From: Galbula dea
Lineage: Eukaryota > Chordata > Aves > Piciformes > Galbulidae
Length of the DNA: 64,000 bases
Assembly (NCBI GenBank): GCA_013399015.1
Contig: VWZX01000292.1
Coordinates: forward strand, 372,001 to 436,000
Reading direction: 5' to 3'
In this document: in pieces, positions 54,561 through 64,000 of the stretch
Position numbering within the stretch: the stretch's first letter is position 1
How the letters are laid out: every line of letters begins with the position of its first letter
The notes under the pieces: generated by a model
What the model saw: only the letters and a program-made list of their open reading frames with translations
Told to the model about the DNA's origin: nothing
Database searches by the model: none
Program-made: the position numbers and the translations under genes

Positions 54561-56685
54561 GGCTGGATTAGGAAATAACTTGATATAAACCTGAAAAAGG
54601 AAAGTAAATGAGAACAGTATAACAAAACCTTCTGCCTGGCAGCAATCAAGCTTCCAAGAGTATTGTGAGGAGGGCTGTGAAGAATGCATACCCTTATTTA
54701 TGTATTTCATTCTTTTTCTGAATGATTGCAGTGCACATGAAGGCACAGGACTGACAGCAATAGCTAATGCTCACAGAATAGGTAATGAACCATGGTGAGC
54801 ACATCTAGATAGAAAAGGCAGGTGTCTCTGCAAGCTCTAGTGAGAACCCTTCTTCCTAAGAGATACTCTTCCCTGTAGTTCCAAAGCATCCACTCCAGAG
54901 GCTCAACAAGCATGTGACAGATGTGCTTGCTCTGCCCCAAGTTCATCAAGAACTTTCTATAGAGAAAACAGCTACCCAAGTAACCTTGGTCTCTTGAGGC
55001 AACATCATGCTACCAGTTGACCACTTCAGTCAACACATCCAAAAGTGCACAGGAGATCAAAATTCTGCTCAAGTCCCAGATTGTTAGAGCTTGCATGTGA
55101 CAATGGCTGGGTCTTCAAAATGTTTGGAAAGAAACTAACTGAAGGGCACGGATAGATGAAACAAGATACTGCTTGTGCCAAATCTTTTCCATCAGAGTCT
55201 CTGCAGACAGCTGGGAGGGCTGTCCTCTGTGCAAGGCTCTGCTCTAGAAGCTCAGAGATAAACAAAATGTAAATTCAACAAGTGAATATTCATAAGATGA
55301 AAACTTCACAAGACTATCTTATATTTAGAAGCCTTTGCTTGAGAACTTACCTCCCCAAACCAGACCTTTAAACTAATGAACCATCCAGACTGGCACTAGC
55401 TCACTTGGGAGATCTGGAGCTGACAGGAACCTTTCCCTCGTGGGCAGCCACTGAGCCAACTCTAGATCTACCAGGGAAGCCTAAATCTGATCTTTTTTTA
55501 ACCTGTTCTCTCCTCCCAACTTCACAGCAGGTTAACAAAACAAAATGTCTCACCTGTGACTTTCCCCTTGTGTGGAGAACATGTGAAAAGGACATTTTGA
55601 CTGGACAGCTTGCTTCTGTACACAGCTCAATCCTCCCAGCACCATCAGCTCCTGATCACAATGCAAGTTTCCTGGCAGTGCCACTCTTTCCCCAGCTGAA
55701 ACAGCACCCAGGACTCATCTTTCCCCAGTTAAACCCCTTGTAGCAGCCTGTCATTTGTTCTAACTCTTCAAAAAGCAGTGGAAACACTTCACCCTGGCCA
55801 GAGTGAGGAGCAAGATTGAGATCCAGAACAGACTAAGCAGTTCAGCAAGGAGAAGACAACAAATTGTGGAGAGTGGTGAGTTTAGGATCCAGAGAAGCAA
55901 CTGTTTTGCAATGGTATTATTTACTCTGCAGTCTCTGCAGACAATGAACCCAGATAGTGCTCATTAGCATGCTAAAAATCTGTTTCTAAACTGACACAGT
56001 TAAATTATGTAAGACTGTAAGGATACTGATTTTACTATTGGATCATTTCACTTTATTAATGCATCCACACCAAAATTAAGTGTCAAATTTGGCATAAATA
56101 TATGTCCAGGCAGACTATAGCTTTATGCTTAAAAAATAGGTAAGATTCACACTTTCATTAAACTGATAATTTCTGAACAAGGTGAAGAAGCCCAGTTAAA
56201 AGGTTATTTCTGGCTCCTGCTCTCAGTCATGTCATTCATTCTCTTTTATCCACTATACCTTCCTGATGCATGTTCTGACTACTATGCCATGCAAGCTAAA
56301 AAGGACTGCTCTCAGAAGACTATAGAAGACCTTTGCCACTTCCTTGTACAGATATCATTTCTGCTAGTGTTCCTAAAGGCCAGAGACAGAGAGAACAATG
56401 AAAATAAGATTCCACTGCAATATTTACGCTATTTTAGGCAGCACATCTCAAACAGAAAAAAAATTAAAATATCCCAAGTCTATCTTAAATAACAATACAA
56501 AAAGCCAACAAGAAATTATTCTTTCTAATCCCTAATCCTCTTAACCATATCCAAGACTCTCAATGGAGCTACATCACTTAACAGAACAATGCCTAGAGAT
56601 TCCTAGTCAGACCACAGTGATCTCTCCTGGACACTACTGACACATAGTCTAGGGCACAGCCCTATTTCTTTTCATTTGCACAAGT
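54561..56685. other. Noncoding stretch, nothing recognised
   Basis: Longest frame 112 codons (55405-55743, +) with no domain. AT-rich patch at about 55960-56180. No repeat family identified. Confidence 0.5.
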
Positions 56686-56730
56686 AAGAACTGAAGCAGA
56701 GTGAAATAAATGATCTGCCCAAGAACTCTG
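56686..56730 (-). mobile_element. MIR-like CORE-SINE fragment (ancient, - strand)
   Basis: AAGAACTGAAGCAGAGTGAA and ATAAATGATCTGCCCAAGAA match the reversed MIR core ('gaaactgaggcacagagag...ttaa.tgacttgcccaagg'). Only about 45 bp are recognisable. It lies 25 bp from a CR1 tail. Confidence 0.42.
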
Positions 56731-56754
56731 TCTCCATCACTTCTTTTACCATCC

Positions 56755-56784
56755 TCACAGAATCACAGAATGTTAGGAGTTGGA
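56755..56784 (-). mobile_element. CR1 LINE 3' terminus, ~30 bp (- strand)
   Basis: TCACAGAATCACAGAATGTT followed by AGGAGTTGGA is the reversed CR1 3' end. Similarity stops abruptly at CCACTGATC, where 'agggacc...' would be expected. Either an extremely 5'-truncated insertion or the surviving edge of a deleted copy. Confidence 0.75.
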
Positions 56785-57892
56785 CCACTGATCAGTCCCA
56801 GGATCTTTGGCCAGTATGCTGACCAAACCATGAGACAGAACTAGTATCTGCCACACACAGGAGCACCTCAGAGCCTGGAAACTGAATCTAGATTATCTGA
56901 ATCCAGGCTCAGTCCTCCCACCTCACCCTGAGGACACTTTCAAGCCATCTCTTGTCATGTGAAAAAGCATTGGCTTTGGATAGTGAAACACTGCATTTGG
57001 GGAACTTACTACTAGAGAACTTCAGAATGGAACTGAAATTTCCTATGCTTGAGAAAAAGTAGCAGCAGTGCTGAAAAGTAACAAAAGTGTTTCTTTAAGT
57101 GACAGGACTGACAGTTTTGTGATTTGACAGTCTCTCATTGCTAGGATTTTAAAGTGCTGATATTTTATCATCAAATTGGAACCCAGCTGGTAAGTATCAA
57201 TAGTATGAGAAGCTCAGCAGAGAAACAGTGACCCCATTATATGTGAAAGAGCATTGCTATTTTAGCTGAAGAAATGTGTGCTCTTTCAGTCTTGTAATGC
57301 ATCCCAGGAGTTCCTCTTTGATTTTTTTCCTGGGAAAAACCCCATGCAGATCCCCCTGTGAAGCTGCATTGCTGGACTGGAGATACTGGATGATCTAGGA
57401 AAAGCTGCAGAGCCAATTTCAGCTTCCCTACAGATTGATAATCCATAACCACACAGGTAACAGTTGAAGACTGGAGATGAAATCCTGTTTCCAGCAAATT
57501 CAGTGACTAAATTATCATTAAAGGGACCCAACACTTTCCTCTGAAGCTTTGGCTCTACAAAACAGTTGATCCAGGTGTGAAGTACCTGCTACTAGATAAT
57601 GTCAGAACCAGAGGATAACAATGTGCACTGAGACAAACAAACATGTTACTGCATGTCATGTCAGGGCACAGGCGTGCTCCAGAAGAGGGGTTGGTAAGTT
57701 AGTGCTGTCTGTTCTCTGTGATCAGCATAAACACCTCATAATGTATGCAGGCTAGGTCAACAGATGGGACATTCCATGTCTCATTCACATTAGACACATA
57801 CTGCCTAGCAAGTTAGCAACATCCAAAAGGTTTTTAGAGTTATAAAACAGTTGTCTGTGCTCTTATCACAAGGAATTTATAAGACCATCTAT
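56785..57892. other. Noncoding stretch, nothing recognised
   Basis: No gene or repeat family seen up to the CR1 at 57893. Confidence 0.5.
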
Positions 57893-58626
57893 GTAACAAC
57901 CCCCAGCAGTGCTACAGGCTCGGGAAGGTGTGGCTGGAGAGCTTCCCAGCAGAGAAGGACCTGGGGGTGCTGATTGACAGCCGGCTGAACATGAGCCAGC
58001 AGTGTGCCCAGGTGGCTAAGAAGGCCAATGGCATCCTGGCTTGGATCAGGAATAGTGTGACCAGTAGGAGCAGGGAGGTGATCTTGCCAATGTACTGGGC
58101 ACTGGTGAGGCCACACCTCGAGTACTGTGTGCAGTTTTGGGCACCGCAGTATAGGAAGGACATTGATCTACTAGAGAGGGTGCAGAAAAGGGCAACTAAA
58201 TCAGGGGTCTGGAGAACAGGCCTTATGAGGAGAGGCTTAGGGAGCTGGGCTTGTTTAGCCTGAAGAAGAGGAGGCTGAGGGGAGACCTTATCGCTCTCTT
58301 CAGCTACTTGAAAGGCCATTCTAGGGAGGCGGGTGTTGGCCTCTTCTCCCCTGTGACTAGTGACAGGACTAGAGGGAATGGGCTTAAGCTGTGCCAGGGC
58401 AGGTTTAGATTAGATATTAGGAAGAATTTCTTTACTGAAAGAGTGGTGAGATATTGGAATAGGCTGCCCAGGGAGGTGGTGGAGTCACCATCCCTGGAGG
58501 TTTTTAAGAAGAGGATAGATGTGTTTCTTCAGGGGATGATTTAGGGGTAAGAGTAGCGTAGGGCTATCGGTTGGACTAGATGATCTTGAGGGTCCTTTCC
58601 AACCCTAATGATTCTGTGATTCTGTA
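57893..58626 (+). mobile_element. CR1 LINE, ~735 bp, best-preserved copy (+ strand)
   Basis: Starts within the ORF2 C-terminal coding part (AACAACCCCCAGCAGTGCTA, CAGGCTCGGGAAGGTGTGGC). It continues through the 3' UTR (TTGGACTAGATGATCTTGAG, GGTCCTTTCCAACCCTAATG) to the terminal ATTCTGTGATTCTGT. The 5' truncation is typical of CR1. Divergence is low compared with the other copies, so it is probably the youngest here. The terminal unit ATTCTGTG distinguishes it from ATTCTATG copies elsewhere in the window. Confidence 0.98.
57928..58544 (+). pseudogene. CR1 ORF2 (reverse transcriptase) C-terminus, frameshifted
   Basis: Two overlapping frames together cover the ORF2p C-terminus. The first (57928 to about 58200) reads through PAEKDLGVLIDSRLNMSQQC, SRSREVILPMYWALVRPHLE and LLERVQKRATK. 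A small deletion near 58198-58210 then shifts frame. The rest (to 58544) gives FSLKKRRLRGDLIALFSYLK, SDRTRGNGLKL, FRLDIRKNFFTERVV and WNRLPREVVESPSLEVFKKR, ending at a natural TAG-type stop (58543-58545 region). Catalytic RT residues lie upstream and are lost by truncation. Apart from the single frameshift, the reading frame is well kept, which supports recent insertion. Confidence 0.95.
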
Positions 58627-59850
58627 AGAGGACTGAACAATTCAGCTTTGTGTCCTAAAGCATGGATGCTGATCTACACCATCCTCCCTCACAGAGCAGC
58701 TGCAGCTGAGAACTCTTTATAAAATCTGTCACACTGCACAGTCAACTTTAAATCTATTTTTGGTGTCTTTGATTTCCTCTCTGTATCTTTTCTGCTGGTG
58801 CTTCAGCATTAGAAGAACCCATTTCTCTAACACTATCCTTGTCTCAGGCTGCAATTCACTGTAGGTTCTGCTACATCATCATTGACCTCAATACCAAATA
58901 GCCTTCTTAGTAACTGACTTTCAGAATCCACCATTCTTATGCTTGCCTGCACCACCAAGAACATTTGGCATATCTTGCTTTATGGGACTGAATCAGGACC
59001 AAACAAGATAGGAAAAGCAAAAGCAGAGTGTGATAAGCCTTGGTAGATGGTAGGCTACAGCATAGTTTGAACTAAAAATTGAATGCCTAGACAGCAACTG
59101 TCTATGAAATACCATGGGACTGACACTTAGTATTGCTGATTGGTACCAAAATGAGATTGCACATAGGCAACAGTTGCTTTCTCAAAATGATCTTGGAAGT
59201 CCTTCTGCAGTCACTTGTATGAGAAAAGGAAGCTTATACAACATCAAAAAAAAAATCAGAGACAGTACCAAACAAATGACTTCATGCAAGCCAAAGAGCA
59301 AACTCCAGCAGTGAAGAGCCAGAGGTGGCCAGGACTGAAGGTGAGAATGGACAAAGATTAAGTCAGAGTTGGGATATATCAAGGCAGATGTTGAGATCAA
59401 ATTCTGCCTGTGATTATGCCCATGCAAACCTGCAGGGCTGCATTAGTCCAAGATGGACTACCAGATATGGAAGCAGACCAGCTGCAGTACCTACAGGTCT
59501 GTTTCCTGAAAGAAGGGAAATAACTCTCAAATTCAAAGCAGACAACCAGAGAAAAAAGATGCAAGAGAGGTGATGAGAAAATATAAACACTAGAAAGACA
59601 GCACGTCCAGGCATCATTGCCAAGCTCAGCAGGTATGTTACAGAGTATACCTACACTTCATCTGGCTTCAAATTGCTCCTTTTGCAGGCAATAAAATTAC
59701 TGCACAAATCCCAGAGAATAAACTGAGTTAACACTCCATTAAATACAACAGACTTTCAATTCAAGGTAAGGACGTGCCCAGATTAAGCTACCCCTGCACA
59801 AGCTGGCCCCTGGGTAATATACATCAGTTCTACTGACTTATGGGCTGAAT
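58627..59850. other. Noncoding stretch, nothing recognised
   Basis: No domain-bearing frame or repeat family. Confidence 0.5.
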
Positions 59851-59900
59851 TAAAGAAAAAAAAAAAAGAAAAAGAAAAAGAAAGCAAAAGAAGAAAAAAA
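59851..59900. repeat. A-rich (AAAAAG)n-like low-complexity tract
   Basis: About 50 bp of A with scattered G and C (A12 then three AAAAAG-type units). Direct visual call. Confidence 0.9.
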
Positions 59901-62900
59901 CCTGAGATGCTTGGAAGTGAATTCCATTAGGAGGGATTTCTACAAGGTAAGAAAGGATCTGTTCTTTGAAGCGTGCTTAAACAGCACAACATATTCTTCC
60001 ATAAACATTCTCCCTACAGCTGAATGCATACCCTAAGGGAGAGAGCCAGCAATTTGTTAGTTTGTGTATTTTCTTTTATCAGTAACAAGATCATGCCCCT
60101 TGCTCCCCTCCCCCCAGACTGAGCAGTGTTGATTTTATACCTTCTGCTTGTTTTGTCAGCATCTGGCTTAGGAACTTGTACCAGAGAGAATGGCAGTGTT
60201 GCTGGGTTCAGCTGCTGCTCCCATTTCACAGAAGACAAGGCAATTTAAACCACTTATTTCCATAGTTTTGCCATTTCTAAACACTTTGATCACAGTAGTT
60301 GTGGGCCCCTTCCAACTTCACTGTTTCTCCAGTGGCAATTGTTGAGAAAAATCTTCATAGGAAAAAAATCTTTGCTGGCAGAGGCATTTGGTTAAATTTA
60401 GCTGGTTTGAGATTGAAACAGCTTAGCAGAAAGGAAGAGGGCAAGAGAGGGAAAGAAAGGCAGGACAGGAAAACATACAGATAAGGACAACAGGATGAAG
60501 TCAGGAGATAGATTTATTGTGATATATTTACTGACAGCTTTAGAGACTGAAAATGGGATGGTTCTCCACAGCCTGTGCTCCCCTAGCATTTCAGTGCATA
60601 GTTTCAGAGTAAGCCAACATACAAGCAAGATACCTTCAGAAAGGAGTTCCTGCATCTCCCCCCTCTTGATTCTCTTAGTCTGCACAATCCCTAGCGCTTG
60701 CCAGACCTCTACAGAGCTCAGCCAACTCAAAAAATACAGACAACTTTCAGCAAGAAAAAAAAGCTGGGTAGTTTTCAACTATTTTGATGAGTTAGTGAAG
60801 CTCACAGTTGGGCAGGGATGCTCTTGGCTACAGTAAGATCATTGTGAAGCAGCTACCACCACACTGCATACACTCTAGCTCCAGAGAGCTGGCAGCGCTG
60901 TTGAAGTGTGAAGCTGTTGCAGGCTCCCAAATTAAAACCAGCTCTGCAAAGACATGATACTATGTAAATACCAACAGTTGCAAAGTTTCCTTTACAGGGA
61001 TTTATGTATTCACAGCTCCTACTAGTTAGGAAGCTAGAGAAGAAGTCAGCTGTGCTGCTCTTATGTATCAGCCAACACACAGAACCAGCTTTTGCTAACT
61101 AGAAACCTTTATCACAGCTATTCCTTGCTGTCAGAACAACAACTTGAAAGACATGCAAACCAAATCCATATTTTATTTGCCATCCCAGCATTTCCTTGTA
61201 ACTCAAGAATTCCTGCTGTACCACTTCCACCCTGACCAGCTCTCAGAGCACAGGAGGAAAAGGATCATTTATGTGCATGAAACAAAGAAACCAACTAACT
61301 AAAAAAAAAGCCACACCAAAATATCCACAAAACCCCAGGAAACTACCATCTCCCTAGAACAAAAACATTTCAGTTTCCACAAGCAGGAGCTCTCTGGCAC
61401 TGTCTCCCCCTCATAGGCTTTTCCACTCTCATTTTGAGATATCAAAATGTATCATTAGAGGGCACTGCTTCCTCCAGTAGAAAAGGGGTTCTTTTCCTTA
61501 TGTGGATAGCTACTTCAGACATCTGAAAATGTACATTTACCACATAAAGGTGAAGTCCTGAAACTAGGGTGCAGCTGGAATTCCATTTTCACATTTGCTA
61601 CTTTTTCTACTCATAAGCCCTTCAAGAGGGTATGGAATTTGGAGGTCTGAATCCAAACTTACTGAAGCTAAAAACTAAACCATTTCTGCCCTTGCAGTAG
61701 GTGAATATTTACCTCAAGGATAAGAGCAAATTCTGTTCCTCTAGCCTCTTATTACTGCTATCCTGTAAAGCCCCTTAACAGATTTTTAATGGGCTGAGGG
61801 TAAAGGTAATTCTTACCTTTTGGGGGGGAAAATGGTTGTGAACAGAATTTGCCTCTGTGTTTATATATGCCAGGCCCACCCAGTATTAATGCTAGTAAGC
61901 AGAAGAAAAATGACCCCTTTGCCTCCTGCATAACAAGCTGATAGCACAGGGTGGTACACACCCACGTGTCTTCTAAAAGAGCAGATGCTCTGTTTCCACA
62001 GAAGTGTTTGAAGAGAACTGGTATTTTTTGAGGGCCATGTCAGCACCCTCCACAATCCATACTGACACACAAGGAAAGAGGCACATGCACTGCTGGTTCA
62101 CAGCATATACAACACTCATGCTAAAAAAGCCAGAGCCCTCTCCCAGAAAGTTAATTTTCCAGAGCTTTTCAGTCTCCTTGACTCAACCATCCTGCTGGCT
62201 TGCACTGCTGATAACTTCCTGCATCTCTAGCCACAGCCCCAACAGTTTCCTTCTCTTTCTCCAATATTCAAGAAACAAACCCAACTTGAGCAGGAATTTG
62301 AAGTGTCACAGAGGAAAAGAAACTTCCTCTGAGAAAAATCAGAATATTAATGCAGTTGTTAACAGCCATTTTGAAGGTGAGGGGTTGTAACAGTATGTTT
62401 ATGGGCCTGAAATTTCACACCCTGCAAGTGTCCTGGGCTTAAACAATATTATTTCCAATAAATGAGATGAGGGAATTCTCTCTTGGCTCACATTGGAGCA
62501 GGTTTAATAAAACTAAAGCTGCCAGTAGGAGATAGAAAGAGAAATCCCAGGGTACTCTTACTCCAGAATGAAACCCAGATCTCCTTCTGATTCCCAGACA
62601 GTCAGGTATTCAGTTGATTCATGACTGTATGGTAATTCTGGGCAATTCAAGGAAGCCAGATGGGTACCTAGCAGTCAAGGGTTTGCACAAGGCAGAACTC
62701 TTCACAAGGAAGTATTTAGGGTCCAAATTTATAAACAAAAAGGTCAGATGGCCTTCAGTAGACAGACACTCCTGCAGGAAAAAGCAAGACTGCCATCCAC
62801 CTACCAGAGCATGAGTGACCAAAGCTACCAACCTGTCAGCAGTTTAACATCCTTAGGAAACAAACCATACTGTCAGCAGGGAAAGGGAAAGCAGAGCATC

Positions 62901-63292
62901 TTAGAATCCTCACAGGTTAGGATAACTGGCATCAATTCAATAGCATATAGACATAATACATTATGATTTCATCTCCACAAGACCAAATTTTCCAGCCAGA
63001 CTGGACTAGCTGTGGGGCCAGACTAAACCAGCACCAAAAGCCTGCTGCCAGGCCTGAGCAGATACACACAGAAGAAATGAATTCTAACAAGTTGCTGAAA
63101 TACTTAGGCACCTGATGTTCAAATGAAACAGATGCATGCTGGTTAGGCTGGAGAGTATCCTGCTTACATTCTTCAGATTTCCCTTTACTTACTTTTCCTA
63201 AAGCTTTTATTCCATAAACAGCAGCACTTGTGACCAGCTGGAATCTTTCTGAGTTGTCAGCAGGAGAATCAGTGTTTTCCATTTATTAAGAT
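59901..63292. other. Long noncoding stretch, nothing supportable
   Basis: Includes a purine-rich patch (about 60425-60475) and short homopolymers. Frames of 113-128 codons (60398-60778, -; 60495-60836, +; 62004-62390, +) have no domain. The first two overlap on opposite strands, so at most one could be real. No repeat family identified. Confidence 0.5.
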
Positions 63293-63345
63293 CAGGGCTT
63301 CTCAACTCTTTCATCAAAGCTTTTCTTTTCACATGCCACAAGCAA
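63293..63345 (+). mobile_element. Possible ancient hAT transposon end (weak)
   Basis: CAGGGCTTCTCAACTCTTTC followed by a T/A-rich stretch and CACATGCCAC is reminiscent of hAT termini ('cagtggttctcaacctttt...'). No partner inverted terminus or target duplication was found. Similar in style to 28606-28660. Confidence 0.22.
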
Positions 63346-63829
63346 AAAAACTAGCAAAAGGTACTGACAGCTCCACTTTCTTGGAGAACTTGTATTTCCA
63401 CAACCTCTAAAGTAGAACAGCTTTCCTTTTAGTATTACAAAAACATTTTATCCCATGTTACTATGATGAACTGCTGGAGCCCCCAGGCAGACACCTTTAG
63501 AATCCCACTCTACTATTTATCATGTTAGAAATCATTTGTTCTCTTCCCCCAGAATGTGCAAGCTAGGGCAGAAGTTTTGCTACCTAAACCACTTTCTGAT
63601 ATCAGTGAACTGTTTACATGTACTTGTAGAGGAGGATGGGGGCTTAATTTCCCACGACACAAACCTGGCTATAAAGGCACAGTATGAAGGAGATAAAGGA
63701 AACATACCTGTTCAGCAACATGCAATGGCTTCAAAACTCATTGATGGGTTAACTGGATGCACTGTTTGCAGCACTGTTTAAAAGGTATTTTCATTAAATA
63801 AGTATTTCCATAGTTTTGTTTTAAGCTGT
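63346..63829. other. Noncoding stretch, nothing recognised
   Basis: The 81-codon frame at 63536-63781 has no recognisable domain. Confidence 0.45.
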
Positions 63830-64000
63830 TGTCCTGGTTTGAGTTAGAACTGGGTTAGAGCTAGGCTGGCCACTCACTGAGTGACAGACATGCCTCATGT
63901 TTCCTCTGTCTGATCTTCAGCACAGATGTGGCAAGGGGGAGTCAGTTTTTATGAGGGTAAGTCTAGTCAACTGAGTGGAAGCATTCAGCAGCAGAAAGCT
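63830..64000 (+). mobile_element. Possible partial LTR at the window edge
   Basis: Begins TGTCCTGGTTTGAGTTAGAA. TGTCCTGGTTT is a common start of LTRs of avian endogenous retroviruses as I recall them, and LTRs begin with TG. The rest runs off the window, so no CA end, polyadenylation signal, target duplication or internal coding region can be checked. No retroviral gene is visible. Confidence 0.33.

Noticed and set aside
60228..60275. CCATTTCACAGAAGACAAGG resembling a reversed MIR core
   Set aside because: Match is short and does not continue in either direction.
60398..60836. Opposite-strand frames of 126 and 113 codons
   Set aside because: They overlap on opposite strands and neither has a domain.

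Overview
This window looks like a noncoding, gene-poor stretch of a bird (avian) nuclear genome. The strongest evidence is a set of CR1 retrotransposons with the bird-type 3' ends (tandem ATTCTATGAT or ATTCTGTGAT octamers and decamers). They are interspersed with old CORE-SINE/MIR-like fragments and possible hAT ends, in about 40-45% GC sequence with few CpGs. No bacterial or viral gene organisation, tRNA, rRNA or CRISPR is visible. I found no protein-coding exon I would defend. The only open frames with a recognisable product are decayed CR1 reverse-transcriptase C-termini at about 36.08-36.27 kb (+), 49.16-49.62 kb (-) and 57.93-58.54 kb (+). All other open frames are short or domainless.

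Layout. 1-6.1 kb: unremarkable intergenic or intronic DNA. 6.15-6.62 kb: a CpG-retaining, TAAT/TTTAT-rich block that looks like a conserved regulatory element, with a ~30-bp tandem duplication. 7.1-10.3 kb: three MIR-like fragments and a second candidate element (8.61-8.94 kb). 10.7-22 kb: mostly featureless, with a purine-rich tract, several small palindromes (the best at 19.33 kb) and a well-preserved MIR-like element at 21.2 kb. 22.44-22.91 kb: the best regulatory-element candidate, carrying a CCGGATTATCCGG palindrome. 23.8-30 kb: an old CR1 tail, a consensus CRE palindrome, a MIR-like tail, a possible hAT end and a homeodomain-rich block at 29.7 kb. 30-36 kb: nothing supportable. 36-38.4 kb: two CR1 copies. 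37.6-39.8 kb: a cluster of four candidate regulatory blocks. 39.8-48.8 kb: mostly featureless apart from a pyrimidine-rich tract and one candidate block. 48.85-49.63 kb: a long CR1 (-), followed immediately by another strong regulatory candidate (49.84-50.29 kb). 52.85-53.21 kb: a candidate block with a G-quadruplex motif. 56.7 kb: a MIR-like fragment next to a CR1 tail. 57.89-58.63 kb: the most complete CR1. 63.83 kb to the end: a possible partial LTR cut by the window edge.

The picture suggested, by inference only, is a cis-regulatory landscape: a gene desert or large intron around a developmental gene outside the window. It has many AT-rich homeodomain/SOX/FOX/POU-type motif clusters and a background of dead retrotransposons. 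No previously undescribed gene system was found. The most testable leads are the candidate conserved noncoding elements and the unusually perfect palindrome at 19326-19352.
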